A stretch of 13,129 bases of DNA from JAABSX01 sp964480455. GTDB taxonomy: Bacteria > Bacteroidota > Bacteroidia > Cytophagales > Microscillaceae. The notes under the pieces were generated by a model. That model did no database searches and was not told the DNA's origin. It saw only the letters and a program-made list of their open reading frames with translations. The stretch spans positions 1 to 13,129 of the forward strand of contig CAYZQI010000138.1 in assembly GCA_964480455.1 (NCBI GenBank). Direction: 5' to 3'. The position numbers were made by a program, and so were the translations under genes. This document shows, one piece after another, positions 5,949 to 13,129 of this stretch; within the stretch, counting starts at the first letter, position 1; every line of letters starts with the position of its first letter.

Positions 5949-6653
5949 ATGATACAAACCATAGAAGCACAGCTAGTAAACCCTATTTTTTCAGCATCAG
6001 ACATTGTGGCTGAACTCAAAAAACTCGCTGAGATATTTGAAGGAAAAATTGTTTATTCTACCAGTTTTGGTTTTGAAGCACAAGTAATTACCCACCTCAT
6101 TTTTACACATAATATCCCAATTCGTATTTTTACCATTGATACTGGTAGGCTTTTCAAGGAAACACTCGAGCTAAAAGCACAAATGGAACAACACTATGGA
6201 AAAAAAATTAAGGTTTATACACCTGATATGGAGGAAATAACAGACCTAGAGCAGCGCAAAGGTTCATTCAGTTTTTATGAATCAATAGAAAACCGCAAAG
6301 AATGTTGCCATATCCGCAAAGTAAAGCCACTCAATAAAGCTCTTGCGAGAGTTGATTGCTGGATAACAGGAATCCGCTCGGAACAGTCTATCAATAGGCA
6401 ACAAATGAAACAACTAGATTGGAATGAAAAACATCAACTTTATAAATTTCACCCTTTATTCTATTGGACAGAAGAGCAAGTAATGGATTTTGTCAAAACA
6501 AATCAGTTGCTCTACAATCCATTACACGATAAAAATTTTCCGAGTATAGGCTGTGCGCCCTGTACACGCGCCATAAAGCCAGGCGAAGACCCGCGTGCTG
6601 GTAGGTGGTGGTGGGAAAGTGGCACAACTAAAGAGTGTGGCTTGCACCAATAA
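5949..6653 (+). CDS. cysH: Assimilatory sulfonucleotide reductase, probably APS reductase
   Basis: This enzyme reduces activated sulfate (APS or PAPS) to sulfite with thioredoxin as electron donor, in the cytosol, for cysteine synthesis. The 234-residue protein has the PP-loop-type stretch YSTSFGFEAQV (36-46), FTIDTGRLF (61-69), ECCHIRKVKPL (118-128) and the C-terminal ECGLH (229-233) carrying the catalytic Cys230. Cys119-Cys120 and Cys202-x-x-Cys205 form the four-cysteine set that binds a [4Fe-4S] cluster in APS reductases and is missing from E. coli-type PAPS reductase. The expected substrate is therefore APS (adenylyl-sulfate reductase, thioredoxin). The ATG at 5949 gives a full-length protein. 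No cysD, cysN, cysI or sulfate transporter gene is adjacent. It converges with the DUF1295 gene with only 25 bases between stop codons. Confidence 0.93.
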   Translation: MIQTIEAQLVNPIFSASDIVAELKKLAEIFEGKIVYSTSFGFEAQVITHLIFTHNIPIRIFTIDTGRLFKETLELKAQMEQHYGKKIKVYTPDMEEITDLEQRKGSFSFYESIENRKECCHIRKVKPLNKALARVDCWITGIRSEQSINRQQMKQLDWNEKHQLYKFHPLFYWTEEQVMDFVKTNQLLYNPLHDKNFPSIGCAPCTRAIKPGEDPRAGRWWWESGTTKECGLHQ

Positions 6654-6678
6654 CGCTGGTCAGTATCGTTGACGCATC

Positions 6679-7575
6679 TTACCAAAACTTGAACAGAATA
6701 GCAGGCACTCGGCGGCAGTGCGAGGCATATTCTGGGCGTTTGGCTTTCATACGGCGGTCTATCATAGGCACACTAATAAACACAAAAAGTAGCGTGATAG
6801 ACAAGGCTCCTATGCCCATTAAATAATTTTCTGAATTGTCAGCAAAAACGAACAAAAATAAACCCCACCAAAAGAGATTTTCCCCAAAATAGTTGGGGTG
6901 TCGAGAGTAGGCCCAAAGCCCCGTAGCAAGAAATTTTGTTCTGTCTTTATTCGTGTTTTTAAATTTCAGCAACTGATTGTCGGCAATGGTCTCTATCAAA
7001 ATAGCACTTGTAGTGAGCAAAATAGCCAAGGCATCTATCCAGCCCAAGGGCTGTGTATTTTGGGCAAGTGAAGAATACAAAGGAATACAGCCTGCAAAGA
7101 CAAGTACTGTTGGTAAAAAATGAATTCCTAAAAAACTTACCAACCAATACGCCGCACCAGTTTGATTTTTGAGGTCAATATAACGCCAATCTTCATGGGC
7201 AAGTCCCTGCCAGCCTCTGAGCCAATTGAAAGTAAGGCGTGCGCCCCAAGCCAATACCAATAAAAAGACAATGACTTGCCGCCATAAATTGACCTCTACT
7301 GTAGCAAAATAGATAAATCCAATGGCTAAAACTACAGGAATGACACTCCAGTAGGGGTCATAAAAACTTGAATTATTGAAAGCTACACTAAATCCAAAAA
7401 CCACTGCGGTAGCTGCTGCATCAGCCCAAAACAATCGCCAAAGCAGTGAGTACTCGCGTAAATACATCTCTGTAAGTATCCCTGCCACAATAGCAAGAAG
7501 GTAGGCCACACCTACCCAAAAATAGGCAAGCCCTAGACGAACGGTACTAGACACATGTGTATCAATAGATTGCAT
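6679..7575 (-). CDS. DUF1295 / steroid 5-alpha-reductase-like membrane protein
   Basis: This integral membrane protein belongs to the DUF1295 family, related to steroid 5-alpha-reductase C-terminal domains and isoprenylcysteine methyltransferases. It is 298 residues with about seven or eight hydrophobic segments. The C-terminal signature is clear: a segment with Glu195, Asp199 and FK (205-206), then LATGLWAYSRHPNYFGE (216-232) and a following WWG, ending with VPMIDRRMKAKRPEY. In characterised relatives this region holds the NADPH or SAM cofactor; the substrate of bacterial DUF1295 proteins is generally unknown, and I cannot assign one. The gene has a TAnnTTTG promoter candidate about 95 bases upstream on its own strand. 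No terminator is visible in the 25-bp gap to the convergent cysH, so the two transcripts may overlap. Confidence 0.88.
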   Translation of the reverse strand: MQSIDTHVSSTVRLGLAYFWVGVAYLLAIVAGILTEMYLREYSLLWRLFWADAAATAVVFGFSVAFNNSSFYDPYWSVIPVVLAIGFIYFATVEVNLWRQVIVFLLVLAWGARLTFNWLRGWQGLAHEDWRYIDLKNQTGAAYWLVSFLGIHFLPTVLVFAGCIPLYSSLAQNTQPLGWIDALAILLTTSAILIETIADNQLLKFKNTNKDRTKFLATGLWAYSRHPNYFGENLFWWGLFLFVFADNSENYLMGIGALSITLLFVFISVPMIDRRMKAKRPEYASHCRRVPAILFKFW

Positions 7576-7670
7576 AAAATATTTAAAGTCTAATGATTGT
7601 TAATTGATTTAAGCACTTGATTTTCAAACACTCCATTTATTTATACAAGTGTAGTGCTTTTAGTGCGTGT

Positions 7671-7702
7671 CAAAGATAATAAAAAAGGCAGCACTTTTTC
7701 AA
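7671..7702 (-). promoter_or_regulatory. Promoter candidate for the DUF1295 gene
   Basis: Read on the minus strand, TATCTTTG (7678-7671) is an exact TAnnTTTG -7 element. A TTG lies 21 bases upstream of it (plus-strand CAA at 7700-7702). This fits Bacteroidota spacing and gives a leader of about 90 bases. The TTG sits in the loop of the terminator hairpin of the preceding M36 gene. Confidence 0.5.
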
Positions 7703-7721
7703 CAAAAAAAGTACTGCCTTT
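7681..7721 (-). terminator. Intrinsic terminator of the M36 protease gene
   Basis: A 16-position stem with one mismatch (7684-7699 with 7706-7721) has a 6-base loop. On the minus strand it is followed by a T-rich tail (TTTTTATTAT after the GC-rich part of the stem). It lies about 40 bases past the protease stop codon. This is the strongest hairpin in the right half of the window. Confidence 0.85.
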
Positions 7722-7762
7722 GAGTGAGATGATTTATTTTCTCAGGGTTTTACTAAATCTGT

Positions 7763-10700
7763 TTATTCTATCACCAATCTACCTTGATAAACTTGCTCAT
7801 CAATGGTCAATTTGAGCAGGTAAACCCCTACACTCAGCTTATCAAAATCAAATTGCTTCACAAAGTTGCTTCCTCTCACCTCAAAATTTTCTTTAAAGAT
7901 ACCCTGCCCTAATACATTGTAAATTATTAGGCTTGCATTTGCAGCATTTACTTCTTTGATACTGAGTGTGAACGCACCTTGGCTTGGGTTAGGAAAGTAG
8001 TCAATCTGCACATTTCCTTGCAAGGAGGGCAGCGAGGTGCATTGCGTCTTTGTGATGCGTACTTCACTGTCATTGCCAAACTGATTGGTAAGCTGTGCGC
8101 AAATGCTTACATTTTCAATAGCTGACTGAATCATCTCTATATTATTGATGGTAGCCAAATAGTCATCAACAGTTGCTGAGTTGTCGTTGCTGTAAGCTAA
8201 GCCCCAGATGCGATAAACCCCAATGGCAAGGCTCGTTTGGTCAAAATCACCATCATTACTCTTGATAAGTATGTCAAAAGGTGCATTGGCACTTGTCAAG
8301 AGATAGCGATAGCTTGCCTCTGTACTTGCAGAGACATTACCGAAGCTAATGGTAGCTGCATCATCATTACAGAAGGTAATGGGAAAATCTAATGGACTTG
8401 TAAGTCTGCCTGCATTGGTGGTGCAAGGCGAAGTAGTAGAAGTATAGAACAGCGTGGTGCTGTTAGCATTGGCGCAGTCTGGTGTACTGATGGCCTCATA
8501 AGTAAGGCAAGCTTGGTTGGTAATGGCTTGTTCGTTACCTTCATACACAAATACCTCATCTATATACCAGCCTTCTGCCCCTACACCCACATCACTTGCA
8601 AATCTGAAACGCACCAAGACACTTTGCCCTGAAAATCCACTCAAATCTAGGGTAGTTTTGATGTATCCATTACTGTTGCCCGAAAAAGCACCTCTTCCTT
8701 CAATAGGATTGCTGAAGCCTGTTTGTAAAGTTGAATTATAACCGTTTTCTATTATTGCACTACCTAAATCCGACCAAGTACTGCCATCATCGATAGAAAC
8801 CTCCATCACACCTCCGTCAAAGGCTGCTTCGGTATTGTAGCTATGCCAGACAGCGAGTTTGGTTGTGTTGCCTACTTGAATGCTTTGAATAAGGGTCAGA
8901 ATTTGCTCTGAGATAGCACCTATATTTTCTACAAACCAAGCGTTTTCGCCACTATTAGGATTAGAAGTCTGGAGAAGCCACTCGTTATCCCCTGTGATAT
9001 TGTTACTTGCCCAGTTATCCTCTCCATTTTCTTGCGTATCAATGAAATTAATCTTTGTGGTTTGGTTTTCGTTAGCAGTTACCTCAGCCTGAAAACTAAA
9101 TACAATACTTTCAAAACCAGCTAATTCAGCTTTGTTAAATTGTATGGTGTTGCCATTGATGGTACCTCCTTCGCTAAGTGAGCCTTCTACGGGTATTAGC
9201 TCTGCTGGGAGTATGTCTTCTATTATAAGGTTGGTTTCGGTATTACCAAATAAATTCCTCACGGTAATTTGATAGGTAATCACCTCACCAATTTCTGCAA
9301 AACTTTTGTTGGCTGTTTTGGTGATTTCAAGTGCATCGGGTAGGTTAAATGCTTGCGTACCATCTGCTCTGTCAAAAGAGCTTCCTTGGTCTGCATCTGC
9401 ACCTAGCCCTCTTCTTGCAAATGCCTCCCAGATAATATCTTGGTTTTCACCACCATAAAGTAATCTATCTGCTAAAAGAATGGCATCACGCCCATCAACA
9501 AATCCAGGGCTACAGGGTTGTAGCTTCATACCCTCCATCACTAGCTGTAGCGCGATATTGTTACCTCCCGTACCTGTATAAAAATCTTCATCAAAGCCGT
9601 GCCTTTCTATGAGTAGCCAAGTCATATCCCAAAGCATAGAACACCAAATAAAGCCAATACCATGGGGCTGCGAAATGGCATTGGTGTTCGCTACATCGGC
9701 ATAAGTAAAAGGGTTTACACTCGTGTTGGTAGTATAAGGGGCGGGTCTGATGCCTCCACCAGTGGTAGGTTGCCCTGCTGCATAAGTACCAATACCTATG
9801 GGTGTAGTGGGCAAATCAGTAGGTTTCATGGTAAGAATGAGCGAGAAGTAATCACTCCAGCCCTCACCCATCTGTTCAGAGTTTCCGAGGCAGTTGGCAT
9901 TACTTGCGCCTCCGGTGAGGCGGTTAGAGATACCGTGCCCGTATTCGTGGGCAATGATTCCATTGTCAAAACTACTTGTGAGCAATACACGAGCATCTTT
10001 GAAAGTAACATTTATGCCTTGTAAGAGATTGTCTTTGATGAGATTGCCTGTGGCTTGTGTTACCATAAGTAGTGGAATAGTGATATTGGTTGCTTCCCCT
10101 CCCATATTGATAGGGGCATCAGGCACATTGTTAAGTACCAAGAGTGCGATAGCTCCTGCATTTTGTGCATTTTGTGCTTTCTGTACAAAGGTACATTCAC
10201 CTCTATCTACTACAGCTATCTTACCACTAATATTGGCAGCATTGACGAGTGCATTACAACCCAATGTAGGTGTAGCGGAGCCATCATCTACCAGCATTAA
10301 ATCGCCTGTCAGAGGGGTTTCTAGTTCAGCACCAAAAGCTGCGCCCGTAGCTGTGTAAGTATCTGCAATACTACTAGGGCTATTGATGATGAGTTCAAAA
10401 CCCCCACCACCTAAATTCCAAACAAACATTTGCATACGTGGGCGAGCGCCATCGGGGGGCGTACCAAAGTTAGCATTGTTTACTCCTGAGCCATCTTGGT
10501 CTTCTGCGCGCACTTCGTCGTTGCCTGCGCCTTGCCCTGTATAATTGGTAACTTGGAAGTTTCCACTTTGCTCATCAAAGCCGTAGTGATGCATGATGTC
10601 GTGCATGATATTGTTCCAATAAAAAAGATTGGTGATGGAAGCATTTTGATAGGCTTGTGGTCTATCTTCAAAATTAATGGGAAAATCAAAATTTAGATTT

Positions 10701-11704
10701 TCACCTCCACTGGGGCTAAATCCAGGGCCGTTGAGGCTTGCGCGGTCTTCGTAAGCATATACATTATTGCCTCTGGTAGTAGTAAATTCTGCCCCGGGTG
10801 CGCCATTGGTATCGTGCCAGCCAAAAGGAGAGGCTTCGGTATCAAAAGGGGTAGCAACTAGGCTTCTCTCGCCGTGGTTAGGGCTCTCGAGGGGCATTGG
10901 AAAGACATTGTACTGCTCGGCTGTGTTGATTTGAACTGGATTTTTAATCCATTCGGGCAGTAAAGCATCTATTGCTTGATTCTTCTTTTTGTTGAGTTGG
11001 TTTTGGTAATAGGCTTGCAGGCGTTGGTGGGTTTGGTGAATGTGTGGGTTGGGGTCAAAAGTACATTTAGTTACCCAGTTGCCTTGCTCTAATATTTGCC
11101 CTGATTGTGCATCTATTCTGATACTCCACCAGTTTTCTTGGTCCTTTGGGTAGATAGATAAGTCCCAGGCTAATACTAGGTTACCTTCTGAGTTTTGCCA
11201 ATAGACCATTTTGACAGGGATAGGCTCTAGCGAAAACCCTCCTTTGCTATAAATTGCACTATGGGTGTTTTTAGTTTTTTCTAGGTTGAGCGGCTCTGTA
11301 ATGCTCAGTGAAAGATGCGCTGCACTTTGCTGAATGGCATCAGTTGCACTCAATGCGGGTGTTTTGGCAATATTTTTCTGTAAAATTTTGGAGATGATTT
11401 TGCCTGTCTGATGCACTACTTGCCCTTCTTTGATGGCCATGTTGCTATTGGCATTGATGATTTCAATACCTTGATAAGTTTGGCGTAAGTACAGGTAAGT
11501 GATTTTTTTAGGTTTGTTTTCTGTCTTATCGGTAATTATCCAATCAAACCCAGCTTGTGCTGTAATGTAAGGCTGCTTTTGATGAAGATATTGTTTGGCT
11601 ATTTCTAGCAATGTTGCCTCTTGTTGGGCAAAAAGTGAATTTGTAAGTAGCATGAAGCTCATTAACCAATACAATTTTTGAAAGGAAGTAATTTTTTTTG
11701 ACAT
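7763..11704 (-). CDS. Secreted M36 (fungalysin-type) zinc metalloprotease with PA domain and T9SS sorting domain
   Basis: This is an extracellular endopeptidase precursor of 1313 residues. In order it has: a signal peptide (1-27, ending FAQ); an FTP/PepSY-like inhibitory propeptide (about 30-210); the start of the M36 catalytic domain (about 270-430, with FYWNNIMHDIMHHYGF); an inserted PA domain (about 440-575, GKIAVVDRGECTFVQKA at 494-510); the zinc site HEYGH (586-590) with Glu614 in QMGEGWSDYF as likely third ligand; and the rest of the catalytic domain to about 790. A DUF11-like beta-sandwich follows (about 792-880). Next is a jelly-roll-like region ending in GWYIDEVFVYEG (1045-1056), a cysteine-containing module (about 1094-1222), and a C-terminal T9SS type A sorting domain (1236-1313, FPNPSQGAFTL, NVLGQ, GVYLLKL). 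A T9SS in the host is implied. It is transcribed alone, probably from a -7 element at 11765-11772. Confidence 0.95.
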   Translation of the reverse strand: MSKKITSFQKLYWLMSFMLLTNSLFAQQEATLLEIAKQYLHQKQPYITAQAGFDWIITDKTENKPKKITYLYLRQTYQGIEIINANSNMAIKEGQVVHQTGKIISKILQKNIAKTPALSATDAIQQSAAHLSLSITEPLNLEKTKNTHSAIYSKGGFSLEPIPVKMVYWQNSEGNLVLAWDLSIYPKDQENWWSIRIDAQSGQILEQGNWVTKCTFDPNPHIHQTHQRLQAYYQNQLNKKKNQAIDALLPEWIKNPVQINTAEQYNVFPMPLESPNHGERSLVATPFDTEASPFGWHDTNGAPGAEFTTTRGNNVYAYEDRASLNGPGFSPSGGENLNFDFPINFEDRPQAYQNASITNLFYWNNIMHDIMHHYGFDEQSGNFQVTNYTGQGAGNDEVRAEDQDGSGVNNANFGTPPDGARPRMQMFVWNLGGGGFELIINSPSSIADTYTATGAAFGAELETPLTGDLMLVDDGSATPTLGCNALVNAANISGKIAVVDRGECTFVQKAQNAQNAGAIALLVLNNVPDAPINMGGEATNITIPLLMVTQATGNLIKDNLLQGINVTFKDARVLLTSSFDNGIIAHEYGHGISNRLTGGASNANCLGNSEQMGEGWSDYFSLILTMKPTDLPTTPIGIGTYAAGQPTTGGGIRPAPYTTNTSVNPFTYADVANTNAISQPHGIGFIWCSMLWDMTWLLIERHGFDEDFYTGTGGNNIALQLVMEGMKLQPCSPGFVDGRDAILLADRLLYGGENQDIIWEAFARRGLGADADQGSSFDRADGTQAFNLPDALEITKTANKSFAEIGEVITYQITVRNLFGNTETNLIIEDILPAELIPVEGSLSEGGTINGNTIQFNKAELAGFESIVFSFQAEVTANENQTTKINFIDTQENGEDNWASNNITGDNEWLLQTSNPNSGENAWFVENIGAISEQILTLIQSIQVGNTTKLAVWHSYNTEAAFDGGVMEVSIDDGSTWSDLGSAIIENGYNSTLQTGFSNPIEGRGAFSGNSNGYIKTTLDLSGFSGQSVLVRFRFASDVGVGAEGWYIDEVFVYEGNEQAITNQACLTYEAISTPDCANANSTTLFYTSTTSPCTTNAGRLTSPLDFPITFCNDDAATISFGNVSASTEASYRYLLTSANAPFDILIKSNDGDFDQTSLAIGVYRIWGLAYSNDNSATVDDYLATINNIEMIQSAIENVSICAQLTNQFGNDSEVRITKTQCTSLPSLQGNVQIDYFPNPSQGAFTLSIKEVNAANASLIIYNVLGQGIFKENFEVRGSNFVKQFDFDKLSVGVYLLKLTIDEQVYQGRLVIE

Positions 11705-11764
11705 TCTTGGGAGGTTTATGGAGTTAGTGTTATTAAATCAATATTTTTTGTTATTTTCAAACCT

Positions 11765-11772
11765 CAAATATA
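11765..11772 (-). promoter_or_regulatory. -7 promoter element of the M36 protease gene
   Basis: On the minus strand this reads TATATTTG, an exact TAnnTTTG element, giving a leader of about 50 bases before the ATG at 11704. No TTG or TTTG is found at the usual upstream distance, so the -33 part is weak or absent. Confidence 0.45.
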
Positions 11773-11836
11773 AAAATTAATACTATGAATTTTCTATTCA
11801 AGTGTTTTTTTTGTGTTTATTTTCTTTTTAGTTTTG

Positions 11837-11869
11837 TTGTTAAGTTATTAGGTACACCCCTTATTTTTG
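11837..11869 (+). promoter_or_regulatory. Promoter candidate for the M20 hydrolase gene
   Basis: TTG at 11837-11839 and TATTTTTG at 11862-11869 are separated by 22 bases, within the range seen for Bacteroidota promoters. Transcription would start near 11875, giving a leader of about 70 bases to the ATG at 11948. This region also separates the gene from the divergent protease gene. Confidence 0.5.
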
Positions 11870-11947
11870 TGAGCTGGATAGCAAAAAGTAAATCCTGAGT
11901 TGCTCAGCTACAACTCTCTAATCAATACTAACCCGTATTTTAATTCT

Positions 11948-13027
11948 ATGAACATAGAAAATAGCTATTTTGAAGATACCTTGTACTTACTCAAAAAACT
12001 AATAGAAACGCCTTCTATCAGCAGAGAAGAAGATAAGACGGCAGCAATCTTAATGGGATTTATCCAATCAAAAGGTTATCAACCTAAAAGACTGTACAAC
12101 AATATATGGGTAAAAAGTAGGCACTTCTCTCCTGCAAAACCTACTATCTTACTCAACTCTCACCATGATACGGTAAAGCCCAATCCGCATTGGACGCTTC
12201 CCCCCTACCAAGCACTACAAAAAGAGGGTAAGCTGTATGGCTTGGGCAGCAATGATGCTGGGGCTTCTTTGGTAGCTTTGCTGATGGTTTTTTTTCATTT
12301 TGAACAATTTAGTGAAAAGCCCTACAATCTTATCTGGGCAGGCACTGCCGAAGAGGAAATATCAGGAAAGCAAGGCATTGAAAGCCTATTGCTTCAACTA
12401 GGAAAAATTGACCTAGCTGTTGTGGGCGAGCCTACGCAAATGCAAATGGCAGTGGCAGAAAGAGGCTTGGTAGTGATAGATGCTACTGCCGAAGGCAAAG
12501 CTGGACACGCCGCCCGCGAAGAAGGCGAAAATGCCATTTACAAAGCCTTACAAGATATTCTTTGGATAAAAAATTATCAATTTCCAAAAGTATCTGACTT
12601 ACTAGGAGAAGTAAAAATGAGTGTTACACAAATAGAAGCAGGCCAACAGCACAATGTGGTGCCTGCTTTGTGTAAGTTTGTGATAGATGTACGGGTCAAT
12701 GAGCTTTATAGCAACCAAGAGGCAGTAGAAATCATAGACCAACATACCACCTCTATCATCAAAGCACGCTCACTACGCCTTAATTCCTCTGCTATCTCAC
12801 TTAGTCATCCCATCATCAAGAGAGGAAATAGCTTAGGGCTAACTGCTTTTGGCTCTCCTACACTTTCAGACCAAGCACTGATGCCTTTTCAATCAATCAA
12901 AATAGGCATAGGCGACTCCGCTCGCTCACATACTGCCAATGAATACATTGAACTTGAGGAGCTTCGCAAGGGGCTCAATGCTTATATTCAGCTACTTGAT
13001 GAATTAGCAATTGACGGTAGTCCCTAA
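11948..13027 (+). CDS. argE: M20-family amidohydrolase, ArgE-like (acyl-ornithine/acyl-citrulline deacylase)
   Basis: This dinuclear zinc hydrolase, presumably cytosolic, likely removes the N-acyl group from an arginine-biosynthesis intermediate. Counted from the ATG at 11948 it has 359 residues. The M20 metal and catalytic residues are all visible: His72 and Asp74 in SHHDTV, bridging Asp103 in GSNDAG, the general-base and metal Glu pair at 135-136 in TAEEE, Glu161 in GEPTQM and His328 in ARSHTANE. The dimerisation (lid) domain is marked by GKAGHAAREEGENAIYKAL (about 183-201) and QHNVVP (234-239). The whole chain resembles the short ArgE-type enzymes of Bacteroidota, in which the acyl group may be acetyl or succinyl and the carrier ornithine or citrulline. 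An in-frame TTG at 11900 would add 16 residues but is less likely. No other arg gene is nearby, so the arginine assignment rests on similarity alone. Confidence 0.87.
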   Translation: MNIENSYFEDTLYLLKKLIETPSISREEDKTAAILMGFIQSKGYQPKRLYNNIWVKSRHFSPAKPTILLNSHHDTVKPNPHWTLPPYQALQKEGKLYGLGSNDAGASLVALLMVFFHFEQFSEKPYNLIWAGTAEEEISGKQGIESLLLQLGKIDLAVVGEPTQMQMAVAERGLVVIDATAEGKAGHAAREEGENAIYKALQDILWIKNYQFPKVSDLLGEVKMSVTQIEAGQQHNVVPALCKFVIDVRVNELYSNQEAVEIIDQHTTSIIKARSLRLNSSAISLSHPIIKRGNSLGLTAFGSPTLSDQALMPFQSIKIGIGDSARSHTANEYIELEELRKGLNAYIQLLDELAIDGSP

Positions 13028-13129
13028 TTAAAGTGTGTATGGGTTGTAACCTGTTTAAAAAGTTAGAATATGTTGGGAAATTTTATTTTAAAATAATTGA
13101 TTTATCGGAATAATATTTTTCAGCTATTT
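13028..13129. other. Non-coding end of the window
   Basis: AT-rich sequence after the M20 hydrolase. I see no strong hairpin with a T run and no start of a further gene, so the terminator of the hydrolase gene may be weak or may lie beyond the window. Confidence 0.4.

Noticed and set aside
6635..6826. Plus-strand 63-codon frame after cysH
   Set aside because: It overlaps the end of cysH in another frame and is antisense to the conserved C-terminus of the DUF1295 gene.
9662..10358. Overlapping plus-strand open frames (120 and 154 codons) opposite the M36 protease
   Set aside because: They lie wholly antisense to the conserved catalytic region, overlap each other in different frames and show no recognisable domain; they are by-products of the protease codon pattern.
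11900..11947. TTG at 11900 as start of the M20 hydrolase
   Set aside because: The extra 16 residues do not resemble the family N-terminus, while the ATG at 11948 starts at the usual place and has an adequate leader.
1..13129. Mobile elements, CRISPR arrays, tRNA or rRNA genes
   Set aside because: I found no transposase or integrase, no regularly spaced repeats and no cloverleaf-like segment on either strand.

Overview
The window is AT-rich bacterial DNA that reads as the core chromosome of a Bacteroidota bacterium, most likely of the Cytophagales/Cytophagia type. Three observations support this. A large secreted protease ends in a type IX secretion (T9SS) sorting domain. Several genes are preceded by the Bacteroidota -7 promoter element TAnnTTTG. 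Start codons generally lack a Shine-Dalgarno sequence. I see no insertion sequence, integrase, prophage gene, CRISPR array, tRNA or rRNA.

Layout from left to right. Positions 1-216 are non-coding with weak hairpins. Next come three short plus-strand transcription units: ispD (isoprenoid synthesis), a divergent clpP (protease subunit) with its own promoter and terminator, and a lone nuoK (complex I subunit) far from any other nuo gene. A secreted YceI-family lipid-binding-type protein follows and ends in a strong terminator. A minus-strand single-domain response regulator faces it. From about 3528 to 5566 there is a compact plus-strand operon: a -7 promoter element, a nested hairpin followed by a T run, two paralogous DUF1538 membrane proteins, and a divergent PII-like signalling protein whose ATG lies one base after the preceding stop codon. 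Then come a 380-bp AT-rich gap and a cysH-type sulfonucleotide reductase with the cysteine set of an APS reductase. The minus strand then carries a DUF1295/steroid 5-alpha-reductase-like membrane protein and a 1313-residue M36 (fungalysin-type) metalloprotease exported by T9SS. Last is a plus-strand M20 amidohydrolase resembling the Bacteroidota ArgE group.

Most genes are single housekeeping functions that do not work together (isoprenoids, proteolysis, respiration, sulfate assimilation, arginine, secreted proteolysis). The one unit that looks like a functional system is DUF1538-DUF1538-PII. The model is two related halves of an unknown membrane transporter or channel, controlled by a small trimeric PII-type sensor, by analogy with AmtB-GlnK. 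The PII protein lacks the usual T-loop tyrosine and has a shortened T-loop and an altered B-loop, so its ligand is probably not read in the classical way. The operon leader looks structured. This is the best candidate here for an undescribed system.
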